Origin: Pseudomonadota bacterium
GTDB lineage: Bacteria; Pseudomonadota; Gammaproteobacteria; Burkholderiales; SG8-39
Reading direction: 5' to 3'
Assembly (NCBI GenBank): GCA_003242425.1
Contig: QGUL01000077.1
Coordinates: 1 to 7,441 of the forward strand
DNA: 7,441 nt
Positions 1 through 5,943 of the stretch are shown piece by piece. The notes beneath the pieces were generated by a model, which ran no database searches, was not told where the DNA came from, and was given only the letters and a program-made list of their open reading frames with translations. Within the stretch, counting starts at the first letter, position 1. Each line of letters opens with the position of its first letter. The translations under genes and the position numbers were made by a program.

Positions 1-911
1 ATCACCAGGGTATCGCCTCCCTGCGGCCGGTGGACGGCGATCCGGCACATGTTCGCCGCGCGCACCGAGCGGGTATCCGGATGGCGTCCCGGCGGGAGCA
101 CGTCGACGAAGGGCTCGTGGCGGTAACGGTCCTCGTACAGCTTCTGGAAATCCGCGTCCTTGGTGATGCGGGCGTACAAGGTGGCGTGGATGCCCCGAAT
201 CATGGGCGTCAGATGCGGCACGAACGTCAGCCCCACCGGCCGCCCCGCCGCTTGCGAAAGCCCCTGCCGGATCTCGGGCAGGTGGCGGTGGCCGGCGACG
301 CCGTAGGCGGAGAAATTGTCGCCGGCCTCGGCATACAGGATGTGCGTTTCCGCCTTGCGTCCGGCGCCGGAAACGCCCGATTTGGTGTCGGCGATGAGGT
401 GGTCCAGATCGACGACCCCCGCCTCCACCAGCGGCAGAAAGCCCAGCTGCGTCGCCGTCGGATAGCAGCCCGGGTTGGCGACCAGGCGCGCCTGCCTGAT
501 CCGGTCGCGGTTCACCTCGGGCAGACCGTAGACGGCTTCCGCCACCAGGTCGGGCGCGGCATGCTGCATCTTGTACCACTTCTCCCACTCCGCGACGTCG
601 CGGATGCGGAAGTCCGCGGCGAGGTCGATCACCCGCACCCCGGCGTCGAGCAGGCTCCGCGCTTCCTGCATCGCGACCCCGTTCGGCGTGGCGAAAAACA
701 CCACGTCGCAGCGTTCGAGCCCCGCAGCCGCCGGTTCGGCGAAAGCCAGGTCCACCCGGCCGCGCAAGGACGGAAACATGTCCGCGACCGGCATGCCGGC
801 CTCCTTGCGCGAAGTGATCGCCGCGAGCTCCACCTCCGGGTGCTGCGCCAGCAGCCTGAGCAACTCCACGCCCGTGTAACCGGTGCCGCCTACGATGCCT
901 ACCTTGATCAT
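1..911 (-). CDS. argC: N-acetyl-gamma-glutamyl-phosphate reductase (3' end beyond the window)
   Basis: ArgC catalyses the NADPH-dependent reduction of N-acetylglutamyl phosphate to N-acetylglutamate semialdehyde, the third step of arginine biosynthesis, in the cytoplasm. Reading the minus strand from ATG at 911 gives [20 protein letters not shown], a Rossmann fold with the GxxGxxG nucleotide-binding motif at residues 6-14. The active-site motif ANPGCYPTA follows, with the catalytic Cys at residue 149 (codon 465-467). Further family signatures are [12 protein letters not shown] (about 178-189) and [12 protein letters not shown] (about 237-248). About 303 residues are visible; the family is usually near 340-350, so only the last few dozen residues are missing. 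A possible SD (GGAG, 10 nt upstream) precedes the ATG. The gene lies 45 nt beyond the rpsI terminator, and I see no clear promoter in that gap, so it may depend on readthrough. Identification is firm. Confidence 0.96.
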   Translation of the reverse strand, partial: MIKVGIVGGTGYTGVELLRLLAQHPEVELAAITSRKEAGMPVADMFPSLRGRVDLAFAEPAAAGLERCDVVFFATPNGVAMQEARSLLDAGVRVIDLAADFRIRDVAEWEKWYKMQHAAPDLVAEAVYGLPEVNRDRIRQARLVANPGCYPTATQLGFLPLVEAGVVDLDHLIADTKSGVSGAGRKAETHILYAEAGDNFSAYGVAGHRHLPEIRQGLSQAAGRPVGLTFVPHLTPMIRGIHATLYARITKDADFQKLYEDRYRHEPFVDVLPPGRHPDTRSVRAANMCRIAVHRPQGGDTLV

Positions 912-956
912 TTCCCAGCTACTCCACGTCCCGACTGTCGGATCGCCCGCGTAGAC

Positions 957-985
957 AAAAAAGCCGCCTCGAGGGCGGCTTTTTT
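957..985 (-). terminator. Intrinsic terminator after rpsI
   Basis: GCCGCC (963-968) and GGCGGC (974-979) form a GC-rich stem around a 5-nt loop. It is flanked by six A on the left and six T on the right, so the hairpin has a U-tract on either strand. In the minus direction it lies 19 nt past the rpsI stop codon and should end the rplM-rpsI transcript. Confidence 0.9.
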
Positions 986-1004
986 AGTCAGTACCAAAGC
1001 GCGC

Positions 1005-1397
1005 TTAACGCTTCGAGAACTGCTTGGCGCGCCGCGCCTTGTGGAGGCCGACCTTCTTGCGCTCCACTTCGCGGGCGTCGCGCGTCACGAATCCGGCTTT
1101 GCGCAACACCGGCTTCAGGTTCGGATCATATTCGATCAGCGCACGGGTGATCCCGTGGCGCACCGCACCGGCCTGACCGGCTTCGCCGCCGCCGTCCACG
1201 TTGACCTTGATGTCGAAGTTGCTCAGCGCATCGATCAACCGCAGCGGCTGGCGCACCACCATACGACCCGTTTCACGGCCGAAATACTCGTCGACCGGCT
1301 TGCCGTTGACGATGAACTGGCCAGAGCCGGGCTTGAGGAATACCCGCGCCACCGCGCTCTTGCGGCGGCCGGTGCCGTAGTAGTACTCGCCGACCAT
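1005..1397 (-). CDS. rpsI: 30S ribosomal protein S9
   Basis: S9 is a 30S head protein whose C-terminal tail reaches the P-site tRNA. The 130-residue product has the usual full length. Family signatures visible are [15 protein letters not shown] near the N-terminus, [15 protein letters not shown] (about 38-52), [14 protein letters not shown] (about 74-87), and the basic tail ending QFSKR, which contacts tRNA. The start ATG (1397-1395) shares one base with the rplM stop (TAATG). An SD (GGAG, 8 nt upstream) lies within the end of rplM. This overlap implies translational coupling and equal output of the two proteins. Confidence 0.98.
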   Translation of the reverse strand: MVGEYYYGTGRRKSAVARVFLKPGSGQFIVNGKPVDEYFGRETGRMVVRQPLRLIDALSNFDIKVNVDGGGEAGQAGAVRHGITRALIEYDPNLKPVLRKAGFVTRDAREVERKKVGLHKARRAKQFSKR

Positions 1398-1828
1398 TAG
1401 TTCAACTCCAGGGGTTTAGGCTGCTGCGCGGCGTGAGGATGCGCATCGTCCGCGTAGATTTTGAGTTTCTTCGCCATGGCGTAACCGAGCGGCCCCTTCG
1501 GCAGCATGCCCTTGACGGCCAGCTCCAGCACCCGGGCCGGATGCTTGGCATGCAGCTTTTCGAAAGTTGTCTCGTAAATACCGCCGGGATAGCCGGAATG
1601 GCGGTAATACTTCTTCTGCCGGGCCTTGTCGCCGGTCACGCGCAGTTTCGCCGCGTTGACCACGACGATGTAGTCGCCGGTATCGACGTGGGGCGTGTAC
1701 TCGGGCTTGTGCTTGCCGCGCAGACGCGCTGCAATCTGGCTGGCAAGCCGGCCGAGCACCTTGTCGGTCGCGTCGACGACGAACCAGTCGCGGCGCACTT
1801 CATGCGGCTTGGCGGAGAACGTCTTCAT
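1397..1828 (-). CDS. rplM: 50S ribosomal protein L13
   Basis: L13 is an early-assembling 50S protein that binds 23S rRNA. The 143-residue product matches the family length and shows [19 protein letters not shown] (about 12-30), [17 protein letters not shown] (about 37-53), and the L13 signature around [20 protein letters not shown] (about 105-124). It is first in the operon with rpsI, behind a strong promoter at 1870-1898. The predicted leader of about 35 nt carries no recognisable purine-rich SD in front of the ATG (the upstream bases read AAAAATCCGAATC), which is unusual beside the clear SD of rpsI. No in-frame alternative start with a better SD was seen. Confidence 0.98.
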   Translation of the reverse strand: MKTFSAKPHEVRRDWFVVDATDKVLGRLASQIAARLRGKHKPEYTPHVDTGDYIVVVNAAKLRVTGDKARQKKYYRHSGYPGGIYETTFEKLHAKHPARVLELAVKGMLPKGPLGYAMAKKLKIYADDAHPHAAQQPKPLELN

Positions 1829-1869
1829 GATTCGGATTTTTGAGTTGGTACTGCGCAGAGAAGCGCGGG

Positions 1870-1898
1870 ATTCTAAGCTCCCCCTTCTCCCCTGTCAA
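1870..1898 (-). promoter_or_regulatory. Sigma70 promoter of rplM-rpsI
   Basis: On the minus strand, a perfect -35 TTGACA (1898-1893) and a -10 TAGAAT (1875-1870, 5 of 6 consensus) are separated by exactly 17 bases. Transcription should start near 1863, giving a leader of about 35 nt before rplM. The -35 begins 13 bases past the U-tract of the upstream sRNA terminator. Confidence 0.88.
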
Positions 1899-1911
1899 AC
1901 CGCTGGCGGAC

Positions 1912-1943
1912 AAAAAAAGGACGCAGCCCCGAAGGGCTGCGTC
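1912..1943 (-). terminator. Intrinsic terminator of the predicted sRNA
   Basis: On the minus strand, GACGCAGCCC (1943-1934) pairs with GGGCUGCGUC (1929-1920) in a perfect 10-bp stem capped by the hyperstable C(UUCG)G tetraloop. A single C and then seven U (1918-1912) follow. The plus strand has no T-run after the hairpin, so the orientation is clear. No minus-strand protein gene lies upstream to need it, which points to a non-coding transcript. Confidence 0.92.
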
Positions 1944-1953
1944 TAAATCCACC

Positions 1954-2019
1954 AAAGAGGAGGAGGAGGTGGAGGAGACAACCGGACGGCCGCCCTGAGG
2001 AGGAGGAGGAGGAGGGGGA
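1954..2019. repeat. Two GGA/TCC trinucleotide repeat tracts
   Basis: The plus strand has four GAG units at 1957-1968 and six GAG units at 1997-2014, the latter followed by GGGGA. The two tracts coincide with the loops of the two predicted sRNA hairpins, while the arms outside them are non-repetitive. Such polypurine runs are prone to replication slippage in 3-base steps and can form G-rich or triplex structures. Confidence 0.85.
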
Positions 2020-2042
2020 GGCGACCGCCCGATACGGGGCGT

Positions 2043-2071
2043 ATTGTCCGCCAAGCTTTTGTGCAGCGCAA
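2043..2071 (-). promoter_or_regulatory. Candidate promoter of the predicted sRNA
   Basis: On the minus strand, TTGCGC (2071-2066, matching the TTG of the -35 consensus) and GACAAT (2048-2043, 4 of 6 for the -10) are separated by 17 bases. The predicted start, G2035, sits at the foot of hairpin 1. The match is modest; an AT-rich stretch lies just upstream of the -35. Confidence 0.45.
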
Positions 2072-2122
2072 AGAAAATTTGTGCATGGCAGCATAAGTAA
2101 AGTCACTACCTCCGCCTGATGG

Positions 2123-2150
2123 CTGGCAATGGCCGCCGCCCGCATACAAT
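2123..2150 (+). promoter_or_regulatory. Sigma70 promoter of the OsmC-family gene
   Basis: CTGGCA (2123-2128, 4 of 6) and TACAAT (2145-2150, 5 of 6) are separated by 16 bases. A start near 2157 would place the mRNA 5' end about 19 nt before the ATG at 2176. It would exclude the longer in-frame start at 2119. The promoter is divergent from the sRNA promoter. Confidence 0.65.
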
Positions 2151-2175
2151 CGCCGCTTTTTTCGAGGTTCTTGCC

Positions 2176-2598
2176 ATGGAATGCACCGTCAAATGGGTCG
2201 ATGGGATGAGTTTCGTTGCCGAGACAGGCAGCGGCCACGTGTTGAACATGGATGGCGCGCCGGAGGGCGGCGGGCGCAACCTGGCCCCCCGCCCCATGGA
2301 AACCCTGCTCGCCGGCGCCGGCGGCTGCACCGCCTACGACGTGGTCCTCATCCTCAAGCGCAGCGGCCAGGACGTGCGGGGATGCCAAATCCGCATGCAG
2401 GCCGAGCGCGCGGAAACCGACCCCAAGGTTTTCACCAAAATCCATCTGCACTACATCGTCCGCGGCCGTAATCTGCGCCCGGCGCTGGTGGAAAGTGCGA
2501 TCAAACTCTCGCACACCAAGTATTGCTCCGCCACGGCGATGCTCGCCCGCACAGCCGAAATCACCCACGACTACGAGCTGGTCGACGATTTGCTATAG
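2176..2598 (+). CDS. OsmC-family protein, YhfA-like
   Basis: This is a small cytoplasmic protein of the OsmC/Ohr fold, whose characterised members are thiol peroxidases that reduce organic hydroperoxides through two cysteines. The 140-residue product has both conserved cysteines: Cys51 in LAGAGGCTAYDV and Cys117 in HTKYCSATAML. The opening VKWVDGMSF, the APRPMETLLAGAGGC segment and the ending EITHDYEL closely resemble Escherichia coli YhfA as I recall it, a member without an assigned substrate, rather than Ohr or OsmC proper. The start at 2176 is chosen over the in-frame ATG at 2119 because it follows a GAGG SD by 8 nt, lies downstream of the predicted promoter, and gives the usual family length. 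It appears to be transcribed alone. Family assignment is firm; the physiological role is unknown. Confidence 0.93.
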   Translation: MECTVKWVDGMSFVAETGSGHVLNMDGAPEGGGRNLAPRPMETLLAGAGGCTAYDVVLILKRSGQDVRGCQIRMQAERAETDPKVFTKIHLHYIVRGRNLRPALVESAIKLSHTKYCSATAMLARTAEITHDYELVDDLL

Positions 2599-2616
2599 GA
2601 AATCTGCAACGCTCAA

Positions 2617-2634
2617 CAAGCCGGGTACGGCTTG
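2617..2634 (+). terminator. Weak terminator-like hairpin after the OsmC-family gene
   Basis: CAAGCCG and CGGCTTG form a 7-bp stem around a GGTA loop, 19 nt past the stop codon. The following bases, CTTCGTT, are not a real U-tract, so termination is likely incomplete or aided by another factor. Confidence 0.3.
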
Positions 2635-2639
2635 CTTCG

Positions 2640-2668
2640 TTGGCTGCGGCCGCGGCGCTTCCTATACT
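2640..2668 (+). promoter_or_regulatory. Sigma70 promoter of the fadL-like gene
   Basis: TTGGCT (2640-2645, 4 of 6) and TATACT (2663-2668, 5 of 6) are separated by 17 bases. A start near 2675 gives a leader of about 35 nt ahead of the ATG at 2710. Confidence 0.7.
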
Positions 2669-2695
2669 TGACTCCCACAGTGCGCGATCGCATTC

Positions 2696-2706
2696 GAGGA
2701 GGAGGA
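2696..2706 (+). promoter_or_regulatory. Extended Shine-Dalgarno of the fadL-like gene
   Basis: GAGGAGGAGGA, followed by ATTAATG, is a repeated SD that ends 3 nt before the ATG at 2710. It decides that start over upstream in-frame codons. All 11 bases are perfectly complementary to the CCU-repeat loops of the predicted sRNA at 1912-2035. Confidence 0.85.
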
Positions 2707-2709
2707 TTA

Positions 2710-3951
2710 ATGCAGAATCGCGAATACAAGTCCCGCGCACGGTGGGCGGCGCTGACAGCAGTCGTTTTCGCGGGCAGCGCGCACGCCGCCGGCTTTGCGC
2801 TGATGGAACAGAATGCGAGCGGTCTGGGCAACGCTTACGCCGGCCAGGCCGCAGCGGCGGAGGACGCCAGCACCATTTTCTTCAACCCGGCGGGGATGGT
2901 GCGTCTCCCCGGCCGTCAGATCGTCGCCGGCGGCAACTTCGTCCGGCCGAAGCTGGAGTTCAATGACCGCGGCTCCACCAACGCCTTCGGCCTCCCCGGC
3001 CCGGACGGCGGCGACGCGGGCGATCTGGGGTTCATCCCGCACGGCTACCTTTCGTGGGAAGTCGTTCCCTCCGGCGTCTGGGTAGGCGTGGGTGTCGGCG
3101 CCCCGTTCGGCCTCAAAACGGATTACGACGAAGACTGGGTGGGCGGATTCTTCGGCACCCGTTCGGAAGTCAAGACGATCAACATCAACCCGTCGATCGC
3201 CTGGAAGGTGAACGAAACGGTTTCGATCGGCTTCGGCCTCAACTTCCAGCGTTTCGAAGCCGAGCTGTCGCAAATGGTGCCGATCGTCCCGCCGGTCAGT
3301 CTCGAAGGCACCGTGGAAGGCGACGACTGGGGCTGGGGCTGGAACGCGGGCGTGCTCATCAACCTGTCGCCTTCGACGCGTATCGGTATCGCGTACCGCT
3401 CGAAGATCGACTACGACCTCGAAGGCAAGTTCAAGGGCATTCCCGGGGCCGAGGCGGATATCGAAGCCGACCTCGAACTGCCGGATTCGCTGTCCGTCGC
3501 TTTATCCCATCAAGTCACGCCGAAGCTGCAGGTGCTCGCCGATTACACCTGGACCGGCTGGGATTCCATCAAGGAGATCGCGATCAATCGCAAAGCCGGG
3601 GGCAACATCAGCACCTTGCATCTGGACATGCACGACACCTGGCGTATCGGCGTGGGCATGAACTACCGGCTCAACGATGCCTGGAAGCTTCGCGCCGGGA
3701 TGGCCTTCGACCGCGCTGCCATCCGTCACGGCCGCACACCCCGTCTGCCCGACGAAGACCGTCTGTGGTTCGCCGTCGGCGCGCAATGGGCGCCGAACAA
3801 GACCACGGCGATCGATTTCGGATACGCCTACCTGCGCGCCTTGGGCGACGCCTCGATCAACCTGGACGGCGCGCCCACTGCCGCCCGTCTCGTGGGCGAC
3901 TACGATGCCAACGTCCACATCGTCGGCATCCAGGCCCGCTACGCGTTCTGA
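2710..3951 (+). CDS. FadL/OmpP1/TodX-family outer-membrane transporter
   Basis: FadL-type proteins are 14-strand outer-membrane barrels that move hydrophobic compounds (long-chain fatty acids, in some bacteria aromatic hydrocarbons) through a lateral opening. The product has 413 residues, near the family norm. It begins with a Sec signal peptide: a basic N-terminus, a hydrophobic stretch WAALTAVVFAGSAHA, and probable cleavage after Ala26. The mature N-terminus shows the family hallmark: GFALMEQNASGLGNAYAG (28-45) and then the NPAGM motif (59-63) of the plug region. Alternating amphipathic strands rich in Tyr, Trp and Gly follow, and the protein ends in Arg-Tyr-Ala-Phe, the terminal aromatic used for barrel assembly. 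It has its own promoter and a very strong SD, and converges on coq7. The substrate cannot be told from sequence, so I give no gene symbol. Confidence 0.92.
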   Translation: MQNREYKSRARWAALTAVVFAGSAHAAGFALMEQNASGLGNAYAGQAAAAEDASTIFFNPAGMVRLPGRQIVAGGNFVRPKLEFNDRGSTNAFGLPGPDGGDAGDLGFIPHGYLSWEVVPSGVWVGVGVGAPFGLKTDYDEDWVGGFFGTRSEVKTININPSIAWKVNETVSIGFGLNFQRFEAELSQMVPIVPPVSLEGTVEGDDWGWGWNAGVLINLSPSTRIGIAYRSKIDYDLEGKFKGIPGAEADIEADLELPDSLSVALSHQVTPKLQVLADYTWTGWDSIKEIAINRKAGGNISTLHLDMHDTWRIGVGMNYRLNDAWKLRAGMAFDRAAIRHGRTPRLPDEDRLWFAVGAQWAPNKTTAIDFGYAYLRALGDASINLDGAPTAARLVGDYDANVHIVGIQARYAF

Positions 3952-3970
3952 CGCAGCGGGTCCGTAACGA

Positions 3971-3996
3971 AAAACGGACGCATTCCGCGGCCGTTT
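3971..3996 (-). terminator. Probable coq7 terminator in the convergent gap
   Basis: On the minus strand, AAACGG (3996-3991) pairs with CCGUUU (3977-3972). An inner CGC/GCG stem sits beyond one C-U mismatch, around a GGAAT loop, and one more T ends the tract. It lies 18 nt past the coq7 stop. On the plus strand, GTCCGT/ACGGAC (3960-3979) forms a short hairpin without a U-tract just after the fadL-like gene. Neither is strong. Confidence 0.45.
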
Positions 3997-4014
3997 ATGC
4001 CCCGCGCGCCCGGG

Positions 4015-4638
4015 CTAGACGTAGTGCGCGACGCTGGTCATGACCTTGGCGCTCAATTTCATGGCCAGTTTGACCGGCGCAGGCAGTTCACGCGCGCCGA
4101 GCATTTCCGCGGTGTGCGCGTGCTGGGCTTCGTCGATCTTCATCTGGTCGACGATCGCCCGCGTCTTTTGGTCCTGAGGACTCAGGCGCTCGAGATGGCC
4201 GAGCAGATGCCGCTCCACCTGCTTCTCGGTCTCCTTCAGGAAACCGAGGTTCCATTCGTCGCCGAAGCGGCCGGCGACGTAGCCGATGGCCAGCGCGCCG
4301 CTGAACCAGAGCGGATTGAGCAGGCTCGTGCGTCCGCCGAGCTCCTTGATGCGCTGTTCGCACCAGGCGAGATGATCCTCTTCCTCGCGTGCCGCCTGAC
4401 TCAGCGCTTCCTTGATATGCGGATCGCTGGATGCCAGCGCCTGCCCCTGATAGAGCGCCTGGGCGCAAACCTCGCCGCAATGGTTCACGCGCATCAGCGC
4501 AGCAGCCAGGCGGCGTTCTTCTTCGCTCAACGGCGCGTCGGGCAGCGATTCGCCGGGCACCGGCCGCGCGGCTTGGGGTCGGCCGAAAACGGTACGCAGT
4601 CCACGGTCAAAGGCAATGATGGCGGCGTCGAGATTCAT
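4015..4638 (-). CDS. coq7: 3-demethoxyubiquinol 3-hydroxylase (di-iron Coq7)
   Basis: Coq7 hydroxylates demethoxyubiquinol, the penultimate step of ubiquinone synthesis, at the inner face of the cytoplasmic membrane. The 207-residue product is a ferritin-like di-iron carboxylate protein. The ligands are in order: Glu56 (NHCGEVCAQ), Glu86 and His89 (EEEDHLAW), Glu138 (KETEKQVE), and Glu170 and His173 (IDEAQHAHT). The hydrophobic helix around [14 protein letters not shown] (110-123) fits the membrane-contacting part of the family. The ATG at 4638 is chosen because [16 protein letters not shown] is the usual family N-terminus. An in-frame GTG at 4674 lies in the porin terminator hairpin, although a GAGGAGGAG SD-like run precedes it by 11 nt. 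The chosen ATG has only a weak SD (AGG) and starts 15 nt after the terminator U-tract, so its promoter must overlap or precede that terminator. Confidence 0.95.
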   Translation of the reverse strand: MNLDAAIIAFDRGLRTVFGRPQAARPVPGESLPDAPLSEEERRLAAALMRVNHCGEVCAQALYQGQALASSDPHIKEALSQAAREEEDHLAWCEQRIKELGGRTSLLNPLWFSGALAIGYVAGRFGDEWNLGFLKETEKQVERHLLGHLERLSPQDQKTRAIVDQMKIDEAQHAHTAEMLGARELPAPVKLAMKLSAKVMTSVAHYV

Positions 4639-4653
4639 GGCAAACCTGCAAAG

Positions 4654-4676
4654 AAAAAGGGTGCCCGCAGGCACCC
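4654..4676 (-). terminator. Intrinsic terminator of the first porin gene
   Basis: On the minus strand, GGGTGCC (4676-4670) pairs with GGCACCC (4665-4659) around a TGCG loop and is followed by five T (4658-4654). It lies about 31 nt past the porin stop and directly ahead of coq7. Confidence 0.85.
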
Positions 4677-4707
4677 CGAATATTACTCCTCCTCGGAAAC
4701 GAGACGG

Positions 4708-5817
4708 CTAGAAAGCGTGGCGCATGCGGACCGAGAAGGCCTTCACTTTCTCGCCGGCGCCCGACGGCGCGTGGCCGGCATCGAGGCCGTAAGCCACGTT
4801 GTCGTCGTTGTCGACCATCGTGAAGTAGGCGCCGATGTTGGTGCGCTTGGAGAAGTTGTACGCCGCACCGATGGCGAACGCCTGGGCCCCGCTGTCGCTC
4901 ACGTCGTCGAAATCGTCCGCCCAGGTATAGGAAGCCATCAGATCGACGTTGCCGATGCTGTGCTTGATGCTCGCGAAGATCAGATCGCGTTCCAGATCGT
5001 CGCCATCGACAACGGGAACCGCGCCGACAGCACCCGAGACCGAACCGAAATCTTCTTTCGCGTACATCAGGCCGAACGTGGTATTGCCGAGCTTGTAACC
5101 GGCGCCGATCTTGTACGACTTCGCGCTTTCCAGCGCGAAACCGGCCCCGCCGCCCAGATCGACTTCGAGCCGGTCCTCCTGGTCTTCATAAGCCGCCACC
5201 AGCGTGAGACCGCCGAGCTTGTACGTCAAAGCGATGCTGAAAGCGTCGTCCTTGCCGTCCCCGGAGTCCTCTTCGTGCAAGTCTCCATCGCCGTCACCGT
5301 TCAGGCCGTAGGTCGCCATCAGTTGGAAGCCGCCCCAGTTCGGAGAGGTCCAGTGCACCGAGTTGGTGAAGCGGTCGTTGAAGCCGTCCTGGTCGAAAGC
5401 CGGCACGCCGAAGACGTTGTTGTAGTCGCCGATCGTGTCCGCGAAGGGATCCAGGAAGTCGGTCGAGCGCTTGTACGCGGTGAACTGCGTACCGAGCGTG
5501 ACAGAGCCGAAACCGCCCGCAAGCCCGACCCAGGAATCACGGCGGGTCCAGCCGGTGCCGCTGCGGTTGTCGAAATCGACTGCGCTTTCCAACTGGAAGA
5601 TGGCTTTCAACCCGCCGCCCAGGTCCTCCGAGCCCCGGAAACCGAGGCGGGAGTTGTTGTTCGACATGTTGGTGCCGCTGTCATCGCCGTTGTCGACAAA
5701 GTCGATGGACGGTTGCAGCAGACCGTAGATCTGTACGGTCGAGCCTTGTTGGGCTTGGGCGGCCAAAGGGGCCGCCATTGCGCCTGCCACCGCTAAGCCG
5801 ATGAGTTTTCTACGCAT
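4708..5817 (-). CDS. Outer-membrane porin (Gram-negative Porin_4 type), paralogue 1
   Basis: This is a trimeric 16-strand general diffusion porin of the betaproteobacterial type. The 369-residue precursor starts with a signal peptide (MRRKLIGLAVAGAMAAPLAA, then QA) with probable cleavage after Ala22. The mature chain opens with STVQIYGLLQPSIDF, the first strand. Conserved porin blocks are RLGFRGSEDLGGGLKAIFQL (57-76), RDSWVGLAGGFGSVTLGTQF (93-112), DPFADTIGDYNNVFGV (123-138, probable constriction loop L3) and SIGNVDLMASYTWADDFDD (287-305). It ends in the assembly signal Arg-Met-Arg-His-Ala-Phe. Compared with paralogue 2 it carries a longer acidic stretch at 173-191 with a GDGDGD core. The start ATG follows a good SD (AAGGAGAG). 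It has its own terminator and a leader of about 180 nt with inverted repeats. Channel selectivity cannot be told from sequence. Confidence 0.95.
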   Translation of the reverse strand: MRRKLIGLAVAGAMAAPLAAQAQQGSTVQIYGLLQPSIDFVDNGDDSGTNMSNNNSRLGFRGSEDLGGGLKAIFQLESAVDFDNRSGTGWTRRDSWVGLAGGFGSVTLGTQFTAYKRSTDFLDPFADTIGDYNNVFGVPAFDQDGFNDRFTNSVHWTSPNWGGFQLMATYGLNGDGDGDLHEEDSGDGKDDAFSIALTYKLGGLTLVAAYEDQEDRLEVDLGGGAGFALESAKSYKIGAGYKLGNTTFGLMYAKEDFGSVSGAVGAVPVVDGDDLERDLIFASIKHSIGNVDLMASYTWADDFDDVSDSGAQAFAIGAAYNFSKRTNIGAYFTMVDNDDNVAYGLDAGHAPSGAGEKVKAFSVRMRHAF

Positions 5818-5896
5818 TTATCTCTCCTTCGCACTTACCTTGGGAACGGAAGAATCTCCGGACGACCTCCCCTCGAAAGGGTTGACCCATTGTGTG

Positions 5897-5916
5897 CAGG
5901 CGAAGAAGCGCGCCTG
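5897..5916 (-). other. Hairpin in the leader of porin 1
   Basis: CAGGCG (5897-5902) and CGCCTG (5911-5916) form a 6-bp inverted repeat with an 8-nt loop, between the CRP-like palindrome and the porin start. There is no U-tract. It could be an RNA structure or an operator; nothing in the sequence decides. Confidence 0.4.
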
Positions 5917-5929
5917 TCAGAAAACCGAC

Positions 5930-5943
5930 GTGACAAATGTCAC
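5930..5943 (-). promoter_or_regulatory. CRP-like operator upstream of porin 1
   Basis: GTGACA-AA-TGTCAC is a perfect 14-bp palindrome. Read on the minus strand with flanks it is TGTGA-N6-TCACG, one base from the CRP/Vfr consensus TGTGA-N6-TCACA. It lies about 120 bp before the start codon. A second small palindrome, GATTGTCAATC (5945-5955), abuts it. I found no convincing -10/-35 pair at a standard distance; CACAAT (5894-5889) is the best -10 candidate. Confidence 0.5.

Larger units (their letters stand above)
1912..2035 (-). ncRNA. Predicted small RNA with anti-Shine-Dalgarno hairpin loops
   Basis: This is a minus-strand non-coding transcript of about 124 nt, inferred from structure alone. 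Hairpin 1: bases 2033-2020 pair with 1994-1981 in an unbroken 14-bp stem (three G-U pairs). Its 25-nt loop (2019-1995) is almost entirely CCU repeats. Hairpin 2: UCCACC (1973-1968) pairs with GGUGGA (1953-1948), with a 14-nt loop UCCUCCUCCUCUUU. Hairpin 3 is the terminator at 1943-1912. The RNA includes CACCUCCU (1971-1964), identical to the anti-SD segment at the 3' end of 16S rRNA. A weak promoter at 2043-2071 would start the RNA at about G2035, two bases before stem 1. Known relatives in design are the alphaproteobacterial 'cuckoo' CCUCCUCCC RNAs and the neisserial sibling sRNAs, which expose anti-SD loops to block mRNA translation; membership of either family is not established. A short proline-rich reading frame crosses it but begins inside the promoter and has no SD. 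Confidence 0.7.

Noticed and set aside
30..1400. 456-residue plus-strand reading frame
   Set aside because: It is antisense to argC, rpsI and rplM, which are unmistakable; long antisense frames are expected at this GC content.
1954..2019. CRISPR-like or tandem-repeat array
   Set aside because: These are simple trinucleotide repeats without repeat-spacer structure.
1800..2054. 84-residue minus-strand reading frame with a poly-proline and poly-serine run
   Set aside because: It starts with TTG inside the predicted sRNA promoter, has no SD, owes its residues to CCU/TCC repeats, and runs through a terminator and the rplM promoter.
2119..2175. N-terminal extension of the OsmC-family protein from the ATG at 2119
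   Set aside because: It lies over and upstream of the predicted promoter, lacks an SD, and adds 19 residues absent from the family.
2632..2709. Upstream TTG start for the fadL-like gene
   Set aside because: It would precede the predicted promoter and place 26 extra residues before a normal signal peptide; the ATG at 2710 has a very strong SD.
3997..5796. 599-residue plus-strand reading frame
   Set aside because: It is antisense to coq7 and porin 1, spans their intergenic terminator, and has no recognisable family features.
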